Shown here piece after piece: positions 1 to 8,638 of a stretch of 41,806 bases of DNA. Made by a program: the position numbers and the translations under genes. Under the pieces are notes generated by a model. The model saw only the letters and a program-made list of their open reading frames with translations, was not told the origin of the DNA and searched no databases. How positions within the stretch are numbered: position 1 is the stretch's first letter; every line of letters starts with the position of its first letter. Source of the stretch: Pseudoalteromonas luteoviolacea NCIMB 1942 (GTDB taxonomy: Bacteria; Pseudomonadota; Gammaproteobacteria; Enterobacterales; Alteromonadaceae). The stretch lies in the NCBI RefSeq assembly GCF_001625595.1, contig NZ_AUXT01000010.1, positions 1 to 41,806 of the forward strand, in the 5' to 3' direction.

Positions 1-215
1 ACTTGCATGTTGAATTCGGGATTTCATTAGAATTTAATCCTTTTCTTGAAATAAATGTACATTGCAATATATAAGAAACTGCAATTCAGTGAATATAATA
101 TTCTGTATTTATTTCAATGCTGTGAAATAGGTTTTATTTTAGCCGGTGAAAAAAGAAGAATAAAAAATAATGGAGGTTGTAGATAGAAAATATGGGTAGA
201 ACTAGCCTGAATAAA
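1..215. other. Gene-free left edge
   Basis: AT-rich sequence from the window start to the terminator of the TonB-dependent receptor. I see no reading frame of convincing length, no tRNA and no clear repeat. A promoter of a gene lying to the left could be here but cannot be told from this sequence. Confidence 0.5.
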
Positions 216-239
216 AAAGGCCAGTATAAACTGGCCTTT
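216..239 (-). terminator. Rho-independent terminator of the Oar-like receptor gene
   Basis: Perfect 9-bp inverted repeat (AAAGGCCAG / CTGGCCTTT) with a 6-base loop. Read on the minus strand, it is followed by a run of T. It lies about 30 bases past the stop of the receptor gene, as expected for its terminator. Confidence 0.85.
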
Positions 240-268
240 GGAATCTAATTACATGTTTAAGTTAGATA

Positions 269-3200
269 TTAGAATGTGTAACGAACACCGATTTTCGCAC
301 GCCAAGCTGACTTGTTATCTTCGATTTCGCTGTAGTTACGTACGTCAGCACCGCGGAACTTATTCTCGATGATGATACGACCGTCATCATCATATCCACC
401 AAAGTCATAGATGCTTTGTGTAGTGAAGCGTAAACGACGTTCAACGCCCCAATCGCTGTTAAGCATGTTGGCAAAGTTTTCGATCATCACGTAAACCTGC
501 GCCTTGTGATCGTCGTAGAACCCTGGGATCTCTTGCTTAAAGCTGATATCCATTGTCGTAACCCATGGCTGCTTGTATGTGTTACGGTCTAGGATTTGAC
601 CACGCTCTGAAATACCAGCACGATTAAGTAGCTTTTCTAAGTCAGCCCATCCGAAATCATCTTTGTAAGTAACGTTATCATCGTTTGGACCTGATGGGAT
701 ATATGCTAAGTATGCGCTGTTTGTGTAGAAGTCGCGCGTATCACCATAGTCATCATCTCTAAAGAAGCCCATTACGTAGCTGTAAGGACGACCTGAACGA
801 CGCTCAAAGAACACATTGAATTGAGAATCATAACCATCAAAGAACTGAGTCTTGTAGCTTAGGTTTAATTTGAAGCTATGCTCAATTTCATAGTGACCTG
901 TAGAAATATGGTCTACGTTACGGCTCTTTGTAACTGCGTGCTTGTAGTTACTTTGTGCACGTGAAGAGGAACCTGGCGAGATGTCTTCGACGTCTTGGTG
1001 TGTGTAAGTTGCTGACACGTATAGGCCGTTATCCCACTCTTTCGCTAGTGACGTAGTAAAGATGATAGAACGAGCATCTTCTGACGCGTTGGTCATCATA
1101 ATGTCAAAGTTCTCTGCGGCATCACCTTCGTAACGAGAAGTGTAAATCTTACGTCCATCTTTTGTCGCCGCTAGTTTATCTGCTGGCGGATCGATTAACG
1201 CATTGTTGTACCATACAGCCTCATTTTGTTTTTTGTGGTAAGAAAGTTCAGCAGACCACTTGAAGCCATCACCTAGCATTTCTGAATCAAACTCATAATC
1301 GAAGCCGATTTGAGCGCGGATGCTAGAAGGTAGCTCGAAATTAGGATCTGTGTAGTTTGTACTACCAGCACCACTTACCATTTTTTCTTGCACTGATGTT
1401 GGTACGCTACCAAATCCATCTGCGGTAATATTACCACTGTTGCCTGCTGCTATCGCATTATTTGTTTCAACATATGCATCAAGCGCACTTTGTGGTGCAG
1501 ATGCGTATGTAACACCATCATTTTGGTATGGGTTGTTATACCAAACATTAGGCACACCACCTTGGAAGCGACCAATACCACCGTTGATTGTTAATGCTTC
1601 AGTTGCATAATACTTGAAGCCAATACGAGGTAGGATGATGTCTAAGCCGTCTAGGTTTTCTTGGTTTGTGAAACCATACGTATTAAGGAACGCTTGGTTA
1701 AGCACTGGCTTGTCACTTGAAGATAAACGCTCATAACGTAGGCCGACATTTAATTCTAAGTCGTCAGTTGGGTAGAACTTATCTTCTACGTAGATTGCGA
1801 ACTGCTTACGCGTTGCGTCATATGCTAAGTCGTTTACATCGTTAGTATGTGCGTTACGGTAAGAGAATTCTTTGACTTTACCCGCCTCAAAGTCTTCTAA
1901 GCTGTCAAATTCCCAAAAGCCGCGAGTATTCGCGCCAAATAGGTTATATAGACGTAGGCTCTCTAAGTGTGTACCGAAGTTAATTTCATGGTCACCGTAG
2001 AAGTATGTTCCGTCGAAAGTAAACGCAATTGTCTCTGTTTCAGATTGGTTTTCATGACGGAACTCATCACGACCGAAGTGGAAGCCTGGACCGCGTCCAT
2101 CAGCAATACTTACCTCTACAGTACCAAGGTTAGAGTTGTTGATACTCTCACTGTTAACGTCTTTGTATGCTAGTCCGATTTCTGTAGAAAGGCTGTCTGT
2201 CCAGTCTGAATAAATTTTGGTTGCGAAGTTATTGAATGACTTTTCTTCTGTATAACGACCTGATGCAAGTTTTACCGTGTCACCACCTTCTGCAACATTG
2301 CGGTCTTCTGTATCATCTTGCCACTGGTAAGTAAAATCAGCTCGGTGTGCATCACTGATATTCCAGCTTAATTTAACAAGTAATGAATCATTAGTACTTA
2401 CTGGGTCACCACCAAGTTCGTCAGTAAGGCCATAATTGTTGTTCAAAATGCTAGTGAAGCGGTCGTAGTCAGCTTGGCTTAAATTATGCTCGTGAGTTGT
2501 ACCTGAATCGTCCCAGCCATAACTCATTTCACGTGTTTTTTCCCATGAATTATAGTTAACGAAATAGAACAATTGGTCTTTTAAAATTGCGCCACCGGTA
2601 CTAAAGCCAAAACGGTTTTCTTCAACTATCGAATCTGATTCAACCGTTTCGTACTGACGGTGATTATCGTTATCTAATCCATCGATTTCATTGATTGACT
2701 GCAAATCACCAGACAGGCTTGGGTTTGAAAATTCGTAGAAACCAGTAAACGTATATTCGTTTGAACCTGATTTCGTTACAGCATTAATTGTACCACCACC
2801 GAAGTTGCCTTTTTTAGCTGAGAAAGGGGCTGCATCTACTGATACCTGCTCAACAGCATCTAGTGCAACTGGTGGTTGCTGAGTTGCGTAACCGCCAAAT
2901 TGTAAGCCGAAGTCATCATTTTGGCCGATACCATCAACGGTGAAGCTGTTTGTTCTTGGGTTATTACCTGCGATTGTTAATTCGCCATTGCCGTTAATTG
3001 AAGCTAATGGGTTTAAACGTGCAACGTCTTTAAGGTCGTTATTGAAGCTTGGCATATTTTTAAGTGTTTCCTCACCGAAAACACTTGAAGAGCCACCAGC
3101 TTGCTGAACAATTTTGTATCCAGAAACTTGAATAGTTTCAATTTTTTTAGGCTCTAACTGAGAAATTACACGGCGAGTCTGGCCCAGGTCTAGGTAGATA

Positions 3201-3490
3201 TTATCAAGTTCTGTGTCGCTGTATGCGTCAGAATCTAAGATGACCTTGTAAGGACCACCAACGCGAAGACCTTTAGCGATGAACGCACCAGAGTCATTCG
3301 TTACAAAGTGGCTCACTGTACCAGTAGGTTCGTGAATTACAGTTACTTTAACGTTTGCGGCTGCGCTACCTTCAGGTGTTGTGATCTTGCCTCGCATCGC
3401 AGATGATGTGTCTGAAGCAAAAGCTGAAGCAGATACGCCTAGGGCTAAGACTAAAGCACCAGCTACCTTAGTTAAGCGAACGTTTTTCAT
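269..3490 (-). CDS. Oar-like TonB-dependent outer-membrane receptor
   Basis: Protein of 1,073 residues. The start is taken at 3490, where MKNVRLTKVAGALVLALG begins a clean Sec signal peptide ending at ASAFA; an in-frame upstream ATG (3538) would add a hydrophilic tail before it. After the signal comes a carboxypeptidase-regulatory-like fold (about residues 26-110), then a plug domain with the IAGNNPRTNSFTVDGIGQND stretch, then a long beta-barrel ending in the outer-membrane signature ...GVRYTF with a terminal Phe. This order is that of Oar/TonB-dependent receptors common in Alteromonadales, which import or bind large substrates at the cell surface. The substrate cannot be read from the sequence. 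The gene follows the S1/P1 nuclease gene on the same strand with a 60-base gap, so the two may be cotranscribed. Confidence 0.9.
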   Translation of the reverse strand: MKNVRLTKVAGALVLALGVSASAFASDTSSAMRGKITTPEGSAAANVKVTVIHEPTGTVSHFVTNDSGAFIAKGLRVGGPYKVILDSDAYSDTELDNIYLDLGQTRRVISQLEPKKIETIQVSGYKIVQQAGGSSSVFGEETLKNMPSFNNDLKDVARLNPLASINGNGELTIAGNNPRTNSFTVDGIGQNDDFGLQFGGYATQQPPVALDAVEQVSVDAAPFSAKKGNFGGGTINAVTKSGSNEYTFTGFYEFSNPSLSGDLQSINEIDGLDNDNHRQYETVESDSIVEENRFGFSTGGAILKDQLFYFVNYNSWEKTREMSYGWDDSGTTHEHNLSQADYDRFTSILNNNYGLTDELGGDPVSTNDSLLVKLSWNISDAHRADFTYQWQDDTEDRNVAEGGDTVKLASGRYTEEKSFNNFATKIYSDWTDSLSTEIGLAYKDVNSESINNSNLGTVEVSIADGRGPGFHFGRDEFRHENQSETETIAFTFDGTYFYGDHEINFGTHLESLRLYNLFGANTRGFWEFDSLEDFEAGKVKEFSYRNAHTNDVNDLAYDATRKQFAIYVEDKFYPTDDLELNVGLRYERLSSSDKPVLNQAFLNTYGFTNQENLDGLDIILPRIGFKYYATEALTINGGIGRFQGGVPNVWYNNPYQNDGVTYASAPQSALDAYVETNNAIAAGNSGNITADGFGSVPTSVQEKMVSGAGSTNYTDPNFELPSSIRAQIGFDYEFDSEMLGDGFKWSAELSYHKKQNEAVWYNNALIDPPADKLAATKDGRKIYTSRYEGDAAENFDIMMTNASEDARSIIFTTSLAKEWDNGLYVSATYTHQDVEDISPGSSSRAQSNYKHAVTKSRNVDHISTGHYEIEHSFKLNLSYKTQFFDGYDSQFNVFFERRSGRPYSYVMGFFRDDDYGDTRDFYTNSAYLAYIPSGPNDDNVTYKDDFGWADLEKLLNRAGISERGQILDRNTYKQPWVTTMDISFKQEIPGFYDDHKAQVYVMIENFANMLNSDWGVERRLRFTTQSIYDFGGYDDDGRIIIENKFRGADVRNYSEIEDNKSAWRAKIGVRYTF

Positions 3491-3550
3491 TATGTTGTTT
3501 CCCGTGTTATTAGGTTTATCAGTTAGTTTAAATATCATTTTTCAAAACTC

Positions 3551-4387
3551 TTATCGTTTCGCAAGTGCGTTAACTAAAGGTTTTGAGTTTTTGTCAAAAA
3601 TTTGGTTTAGCAAACCAGCCAATCTAATACCACCTTGTTGTAGGCGTGTTTTAATCATTGGCGTATGCTTATATATATAACCCCAACTTATTTCAGTTTC
3701 ATTGCTCTCATATATTTCTTCTGCAATTCGATTAGATTCTAATAACCAATCTGAAGGGGTACTATTTAAATATTCAGCAATTTTATTTTTATCTGATGTA
3801 GATAGAAACTGGGTAAGTTCAATATAAGAAAGTTTCTCATGCTCTACTAATTCAGTATCAAAGACTTTGTGTAAATTAGACGGCTTACCAAAAAATTCTA
3901 CTTTGATTTTATTTCCACCGTGGTCGTCGGCTCTGCCTGCATGGAAGGGTTGATGCGCATCACCAACTAAATGCACAAGGAACTTTATTGCAAATTGCTT
4001 GTCTATTAGGTCTGAGGAAGGATCTCTCAAGACATTTGCAGTGTAGTGAATTCCGTCCAAAATGTGTTTGACTTGATCTCTTTTTGAAATTTTCTCGTTT
4101 GTGTGTTCATGTATTTGTTCTGGCTTATCAATGTTAATGTAGTGCCATTTGCCAGCTTGTCTACGCCAAAAGTGCTCTGGATTGGAGCGCATCTCATCAG
4201 GCCAAGTCGAAACCTCAGCTAGCGAGTCGTCGCCTAAAATAAGTTGAACATGGGAAGATGCGTTCGGCGTTAGGTTGTTTTGCGCTAGCTCACCAATAAC
4301 TCTATGGCCATTTTGACCCCACGCAAAAACCGAGCTACTCAGTAACCCAAGAGAAACGGCTAAAATTTTAATTGAACTTCTTAACAT
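3551..4387 (-). CDS. Secreted S1/P1-type nuclease
   Basis: Protein of 278 residues starting at the ATG at 4387, which gives the signal peptide MLRSSIKILAVSLGLLSSSVFA. Cleavage leaves a tryptophan as the first mature residue (WGQNGHRVIGELA). In S1/P1 nucleases the N-terminal Trp and the nearby His bind the catalytic zinc cluster. The other ligands are visible: WPDEMR, KWHYIN, LVHLVGDAHQPFHAG, ADDHGGN and LHKVFDTELVE. The family cuts single-stranded DNA and RNA to 5'-mononucleotides and acts outside the cytoplasm. It precedes the Oar-like receptor gene on the same strand and is about 2 kb from the 5'-nucleotidase gene, so a role in nucleic-acid use is plausible. Confidence 0.93.
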   Translation of the reverse strand: MLRSSIKILAVSLGLLSSSVFAWGQNGHRVIGELAQNNLTPNASSHVQLILGDDSLAEVSTWPDEMRSNPEHFWRRQAGKWHYINIDKPEQIHEHTNEKISKRDQVKHILDGIHYTANVLRDPSSDLIDKQFAIKFLVHLVGDAHQPFHAGRADDHGGNKIKVEFFGKPSNLHKVFDTELVEHEKLSYIELTQFLSTSDKNKIAEYLNSTPSDWLLESNRIAEEIYESNETEISWGYIYKHTPMIKTRLQQGGIRLAGLLNQIFDKNSKPLVNALAKR

Positions 4388-4584
4388 TACTAACTCTATA
4401 CGTTGTGAAGCTGGCTGCAACCAGTCATTTCAATGAGGTCAATTGTCCGGATTTTTCACGAAAATAAAAGGAGTCAAAGAGATTCATAATTTCTTGTTAA
4501 TAAAGTATGTAAAACAACAGCTTATTCTTTATTGGTAAAATTACCTATTGCAATAAGTAATAAAAATTGATCTAATAAGCATGG

Positions 4585-5499
4585 TTGAAGGAAAAGAAAA
4601 TCATCAATGTGAAATACAATCTCAATTTAAGCAATAATACAACCATTGTTACAGTTTTGTTTCTGTCTGTTCTGGGCTGTTGGTTTCTTGCAAATCAATT
4701 AGCTGGGCGTGAAGCGCTGGAGTTTCCTCCGGTAATGCAAAAGAGCATAAAATGTCAAACTCGGTCAGTTTCAAATACTCAGGTGTTCAGTGTACATGTG
4801 CCTATAAAAAGTTTGGCTGAGTCATTGGCTCCTCAGCTTTGCGAAGATCCTGTGCTGGCAAAGCAGTATGGTGCGGTTGAAGTCTGGTGGAGCGGTAACC
4901 TTGCTGAGCAAATTGATTTTATCGCAAAGGGCCTAGCCGACCTTACTTTATCTAAAGATAATGTAATGAAAGCGCTTATGGCTGAGTCTACTTATAGCTA
5001 TATGCCTGTTATCGGTTACCCTACTTATACCGCATTCCTCATCTCCAATAGAGAGAAACCAAAATACGAAAAAGCGTATTTTCTAGACAAGAAAATTGGA
5101 CTGTTGGACTACCCAACAAGCCGATCTGGTCATATTATTCCTAAAAAAGCGTTTAAGAGTTTAGATATAGATGTAGATGCGTTGAACATTCAGTATGTTA
5201 GCTCTCATCAAATATTGCGAGATAAGCTAGCATCAGGTGAGCTCGATATTATTGCCAGCTATTGGAATGAATCTGATGAGCGTAACTTTTCGAAAAACTA
5301 CATTACACCGATTGGCGAAAATATTAGTGGCAGCAAGTGGTACCTAAAAATGCTGAATGACAATACAGAGCTGGCATGTTCTTTACAAACTGTGTTACAG
5401 CGTGTTGCTAAAGACGGTGGTTCTAGCTACTTCAATAGCGTAAATCAATATTGGCAATGTAATACTTTTCCTTACAACTATTTAGGGGAAAATCAATGA
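4585..5499 (+). CDS. Membrane-anchored periplasmic-binding-protein-like protein (PhnD-like fold)
   Basis: Protein of up to 304 residues. One hydrophobic segment near residues 19-38 should act as a membrane anchor or uncleaved signal. The rest resembles the phosphate/phosphonate (PhnD-type) substrate-binding fold: WWSGNLAEQIDFIAKGLADL, a central YPTYTAFLISNRE strand, KKIGLLDYPTSRSG, and SGELDIIASYWNE. Four cysteines may form disulfides. The start is unsure: TTG at 4585 has no ribosome site, and GTG at 4609 follows AAGGA but at a long 16-base distance. The stop overlaps the start of the next gene by four bases (ATGA), so the two are translated together. There is no ABC permease or ATPase gene beside it, which favours sensing over transport. 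A VLGC stretch at the anchor could be a weak lipobox. Confidence 0.7.
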   Translation: MKEKKIINVKYNLNLSNNTTIVTVLFLSVLGCWFLANQLAGREALEFPPVMQKSIKCQTRSVSNTQVFSVHVPIKSLAESLAPQLCEDPVLAKQYGAVEVWWSGNLAEQIDFIAKGLADLTLSKDNVMKALMAESTYSYMPVIGYPTYTAFLISNREKPKYEKAYFLDKKIGLLDYPTSRSGHIIPKKAFKSLDIDVDALNIQYVSSHQILRDKLASGELDIIASYWNESDERNFSKNYITPIGENISGSKWYLKMLNDNTELACSLQTVLQRVAKDGGSSYFNSVNQYWQCNTFPYNYLGENQ

Positions 5500-6419
5500 T
5501 TACATTAAAACAAGTTTCTGTGTTTACGCTTTATTTAATTATTTTTCTTATTATATTCAATTTATCAAATAAACATACAATTAATGATAATATTTTACGT
5601 GATATGCAAAGTGTAAAATTGCGAGTTGCAATTGATAGGTCAAGATTATCATTAGAAGATCCAACGCTGAATTATTCCGGCGATGAAGAAGCTTTGAGTG
5701 AGTATTTAATGTCATTGAACGGCATTTTGGCTGAGCAACAGAGTCGAATTCGTCTGACTGCGATTTCTAGCAAAGCGCTCTATGCAAAGGAAGGCGAAGT
5801 TGTTGACGTGCTTACAGGGACTACGCATGAAACTTATTTGATGTTTAAAGCTGACGACAATCACAAGCTGCCTTTTTATATCGTTCCCTTTATTTTTGCG
5901 CTTCTAAACTTCGTTCTATTAAATAGTATAACTAGACGCCGAATTACTTCACTGAAAACCAAAAATATTGCTCCAGTGATTGAAGAAAAACCTATTTTAC
6001 AAATTGATCTATATTCTAAAGCATTGCACCTCTCTAACGATAAGGGTGTCAAAGTGCAGCTTGCTAATAAACCTATGTGTTTTTATTTGGCATTGATTGA
6101 ATACTGTGAGGCGAACCCAGATGCGTCTTTGAACCAAAACAAAGAGCTTCCGGACGAGTTGCTAGAGCTAGCCGACAAGTACTTTCATCGACTTATTTCC
6201 CTTGGTCATACCATACGTAAACGACCAAACTTTTCAAATAGCTTAGAGAAAACATTGAGTGAAATTAGAGCTGCGCTAGATGAGCTGTTAGCAAATACGC
6301 CAGATCTTAAAGCCAAATACTATCCGCCTAAAGCTCACGGAGAAGGGTCTCGCTCGAAATTGCATAGCTACGCTTTATCAAATATTACGCTGGAAGATGT
6401 AGATATTATCGGAAAGTAA
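5496..6419 (+). CDS. Two-TM inner-membrane protein with cytosolic domain, partner of the binding-like protein
   Basis: I do not recognise a named family in this 307-residue protein. It has a TM segment at about residues 6-24, a periplasmic part of about 100 residues, a second TM at about 126-145 followed by positive residues (RRRI), and a cytosolic tail of about 160 residues. The tail begins with two short strands (LQIDLYSKALHL, VKVQLANKPMCFYLALIEYC) and then helices, a pattern reminiscent of a winged-helix DNA-binding domain in membrane regulators; this is only inference. It overlaps the upstream gene by four bases. The pair looks like a receptor plus a transmembrane output protein. A terminator hairpin follows immediately. 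Confidence 0.65.
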   Translation: MITLKQVSVFTLYLIIFLIIFNLSNKHTINDNILRDMQSVKLRVAIDRSRLSLEDPTLNYSGDEEALSEYLMSLNGILAEQQSRIRLTAISSKALYAKEGEVVDVLTGTTHETYLMFKADDNHKLPFYIVPFIFALLNFVLLNSITRRRITSLKTKNIAPVIEEKPILQIDLYSKALHLSNDKGVKVQLANKPMCFYLALIEYCEANPDASLNQNKELPDELLELADKYFHRLISLGHTIRKRPNFSNSLEKTLSEIRAALDELLANTPDLKAKYYPPKAHGEGSRSKLHSYALSNITLEDVDIIGK

Positions 6420-6420
6420 G

Positions 6421-6450
6421 AAATGGGCGGTTATTATATAGCGCCCATTT
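6421..6450. terminator. Terminator between convergent genes
   Basis: AAATGGGCG pairs perfectly with CGCCCATTT across a 12-base loop, followed by T-rich sequence on the plus strand. It lies between the stop of the two-TM protein gene and the stop of the 5'-nucleotidase gene and may serve both. Confidence 0.8.
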
Positions 6451-6457
6451 TTCTTAG

Positions 6458-8041
6458 TTAAAGTCGTTTAACTTTTACAGGTGAGTGTTTTTCTATATAT
6501 AGACGTAGTGCTTGGGCATCTGTTACGTCAGTAATTTGAAAGTTTTTATGATTTGATATTACTGGGTAACCATCTCCACCAGAAGCGTTGTAGCTATTGA
6601 TACTCATTCTATAATTACTATTTATATCAAATGGCTTGTTGTTAATTGTTTTGACGCTAACAACACCATCTTTAATGGTAAAGTCAATTTTATGATACTG
6701 TAAGTAGGCCCCTGCGTCTGGTGGAAAGCTTGCTACAACGTTAAGGTACTGAATGAGACCTTGTCCGCTCCAGTCAATGTACGCAACACGATTTTTAAAA
6801 GGGTGTACCTTTAAAATATCTTTATAGCTCACTTTTCCTTCTTTAATACTCGCTCTTATCCCGCCACCACTAATAACTCCAAAATCAGCACCAACAGCCT
6901 CTGCTTGAGCATTGATGATCAAATCTGCAAGCAAACTTTGCTCGAAACGTACCGTGTTGCGTTTTCCATCTAGATATTGGTCAACAGAACCTACAGAGCC
7001 AGCTAATTTCAATGCTCCTTGCTCTTGATAAGGGAGAAGGAAGTTGTATAGCGCTTCATCTTTTGCTATTTCATTTGAAATGAAATGCCCATGTTCATTT
7101 TTCAAATTTACAGCGATTAATTCGTAGCTCAAAAGTTCTTTTTTATCATTTGAAATCTTGAACACAGCTTTACCTACATACTTACCCCATTCGTGGGCCT
7201 GCATTACCCAGATGCCATTTTGTTTATCAGGCCAGCAGGCTTTACCAGCTGTAAATGCTGTATCTGGTTTACCATGTTTGTTCATACAAACAGGCTCTTG
7301 AGAGTGGCCGCCAATAATCATATCGAGCGTGTCCGGCTTCAATGCTCTTGCTAAGGTTACGTCGCCTGGTGCATTAATACCATGGCTCGCATTATGATAA
7401 TGCCCCATATGCGTAACAGCAATAACTACATCTGGGTTGTATTTGGACTTGATTTTATCAACCAGAGGTTGCGTGGCAACAGACGGCGTAATAAAGTCTA
7501 AATGCCCTATATATTGTGGATTAGCGATTTTGGCGGTATCAGTTGTCGTCAAGCCAACAACGGCAATTTTTAAATGGCCTTTTTGAATGATCGCATAAGA
7601 TTGATAAGCAGGTGCACGCGTTTCCTTGTCTATGATGTTCGCTGACAATAGCGGGAAATCCGACCATGCAATTTGTTGGTCTAATACCGACAGTGGGTTA
7701 TCGAATTCATGGTTACCTATGGCCATTGCATCATAACCAATAAGACTCATACCTTTAAAATCAGGCTCTGCAACTTGCAGGTCTGATTCGGGTACACCAG
7801 TGTTAATATCGCCACCAGACAACAGAATCACGCTATGGCCTTGTTGATTTGCGTCTTGACGAAGTTGATCTATTAGAGTCTTACGGGCAGCCATGCCATA
7901 TTCGCCATCTTCGTTATGCCAAAATCTACCATGGTGGTCATTGGTGTGAAGTACAGTAAGGTATTGTTCTTTTTGTGAAGTGGGTATTAGCTGACAAGCT
8001 GTTAAAAAAGACAGTAGTAAAACTGAAATTATTATGCGCAT
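6458..8041 (-). CDS. ushA: 5'-nucleotidase / UDP-sugar hydrolase family lipoprotein (UshA/NutA-like)
   Basis: Protein of 527 residues starting MRIIISVLLLSFLTAC. The lipobox LTAC at residue 16 marks it as a lipoprotein, as in the Vibrio NutA type. The N-terminal metallophosphatase domain shows VLHTNDHHGRF, SGGDINTG, GNHEFDNP, VTHMGH and IIGGHSQ, the metal-binding motifs of the family. The C-terminal 5'-nucleotidase domain has the substrate-binding NSYNASGGDGYP stretch and GVISGGGIRASI. The enzyme removes phosphate from 5'-nucleotides outside the cytoplasm so that the nucleoside can be taken up. The nearby S1/P1 nuclease would supply its substrate. The small DUF3820 gene lies 63 bases upstream on the same strand. 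Confidence 0.93.
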   Translation of the reverse strand: MRIIISVLLLSFLTACQLIPTSQKEQYLTVLHTNDHHGRFWHNEDGEYGMAARKTLIDQLRQDANQQGHSVILLSGGDINTGVPESDLQVAEPDFKGMSLIGYDAMAIGNHEFDNPLSVLDQQIAWSDFPLLSANIIDKETRAPAYQSYAIIQKGHLKIAVVGLTTTDTAKIANPQYIGHLDFITPSVATQPLVDKIKSKYNPDVVIAVTHMGHYHNASHGINAPGDVTLARALKPDTLDMIIGGHSQEPVCMNKHGKPDTAFTAGKACWPDKQNGIWVMQAHEWGKYVGKAVFKISNDKKELLSYELIAVNLKNEHGHFISNEIAKDEALYNFLLPYQEQGALKLAGSVGSVDQYLDGKRNTVRFEQSLLADLIINAQAEAVGADFGVISGGGIRASIKEGKVSYKDILKVHPFKNRVAYIDWSGQGLIQYLNVVASFPPDAGAYLQYHKIDFTIKDGVVSVKTINNKPFDINSNYRMSINSYNASGGDGYPVISNHKNFQITDVTDAQALRLYIEKHSPVKVKRL

Positions 8042-8104
8042 AAATTATTTATACTTCGGAATTTATTTATGCGCCTAGTTTAAAGCAAATGCGTAAAAAA
8101 GGAA

Positions 8105-8293
8105 TTATAAAGTGGATGAATTTGCAATATCTCGTGAAGCAGAAACGGCCTGTTCTCTTCTGTTTAACTCAGTTTTAGCGATGTTTTGCTTGTTATGCTT
8201 TGTTTCAACCATCCAATTTAAAAAACAAGCGGGTAGTTTGCTGTAAGGTTCTCCGGCATGAAGCCCGAAGTCACAGATGCGCTCGTCAGTCAT
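8105..8293 (-). CDS. Small DUF3820-type protein
   Basis: A 62-residue protein. Its core, FGLHAGEPYSKLPACFLNWMV followed by the helix NIAKTELNRRE, matches my memory of the DUF3820 pattern (FGKHKGKPLSELPxxYLxWM), a small domain found alone or fused to exonuclease domains. Its function is not known to me. It lies 63 bases upstream of the 5'-nucleotidase gene on the same strand and could be its first cistron. The short length makes the exact start less sure. Confidence 0.7.
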   Translation of the reverse strand: MTDERICDFGLHAGEPYSKLPACFLNWMVETKHNKQNIAKTELNRREQAVSASRDIANSSTL

Positions 8294-8638
8294 ATTATTG
8301 CCCCTGTTGTTGTCACTTTATACTTGCCTTGTAATGAGAGCAGCAAATGCTCTGCTCGATTAATCGACAGCTTAATGTTTCTTGATAACAAAAAAAACAC
8401 TTTTGAGCAAAAAAATTAATATTTGGTGCGCTTTCTCACTAAGGCTGGGCAGACGATGTAACTATCAGTTCAGATAAGGAAGTTTAAGTTGCGTCTCACA
8501 ATCAGTTACACTTTTTTCTTAATAACGGTTGTGCACTCGAAGAATTACAATCAATATAAATAGAATCTATACTTATCAAAAACTTGTCCAACTGGTGATT
8601 TATTGTATGGCATCAGTTGGCGCAAAAATGGGTTACTA
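8294..8638. other. Intergenic region between divergent genes
   Basis: About 345 bases between the divergent DUF3820 and M16 peptidase genes. It is AT-rich and must hold both promoters; AATATAAAT near 8552-8560 is a possible -10 region for the peptidase gene. I see no long inverted repeat and no small reading frame I would defend. Confidence 0.4.

Noticed and set aside
4581..4637. Short 18-codon upstream frame (ATG 4581) overlapping the start of the binding-protein-like gene
   Set aside because: No ribosome site and no sign of selection. A leader peptide cannot be excluded but is not supported.
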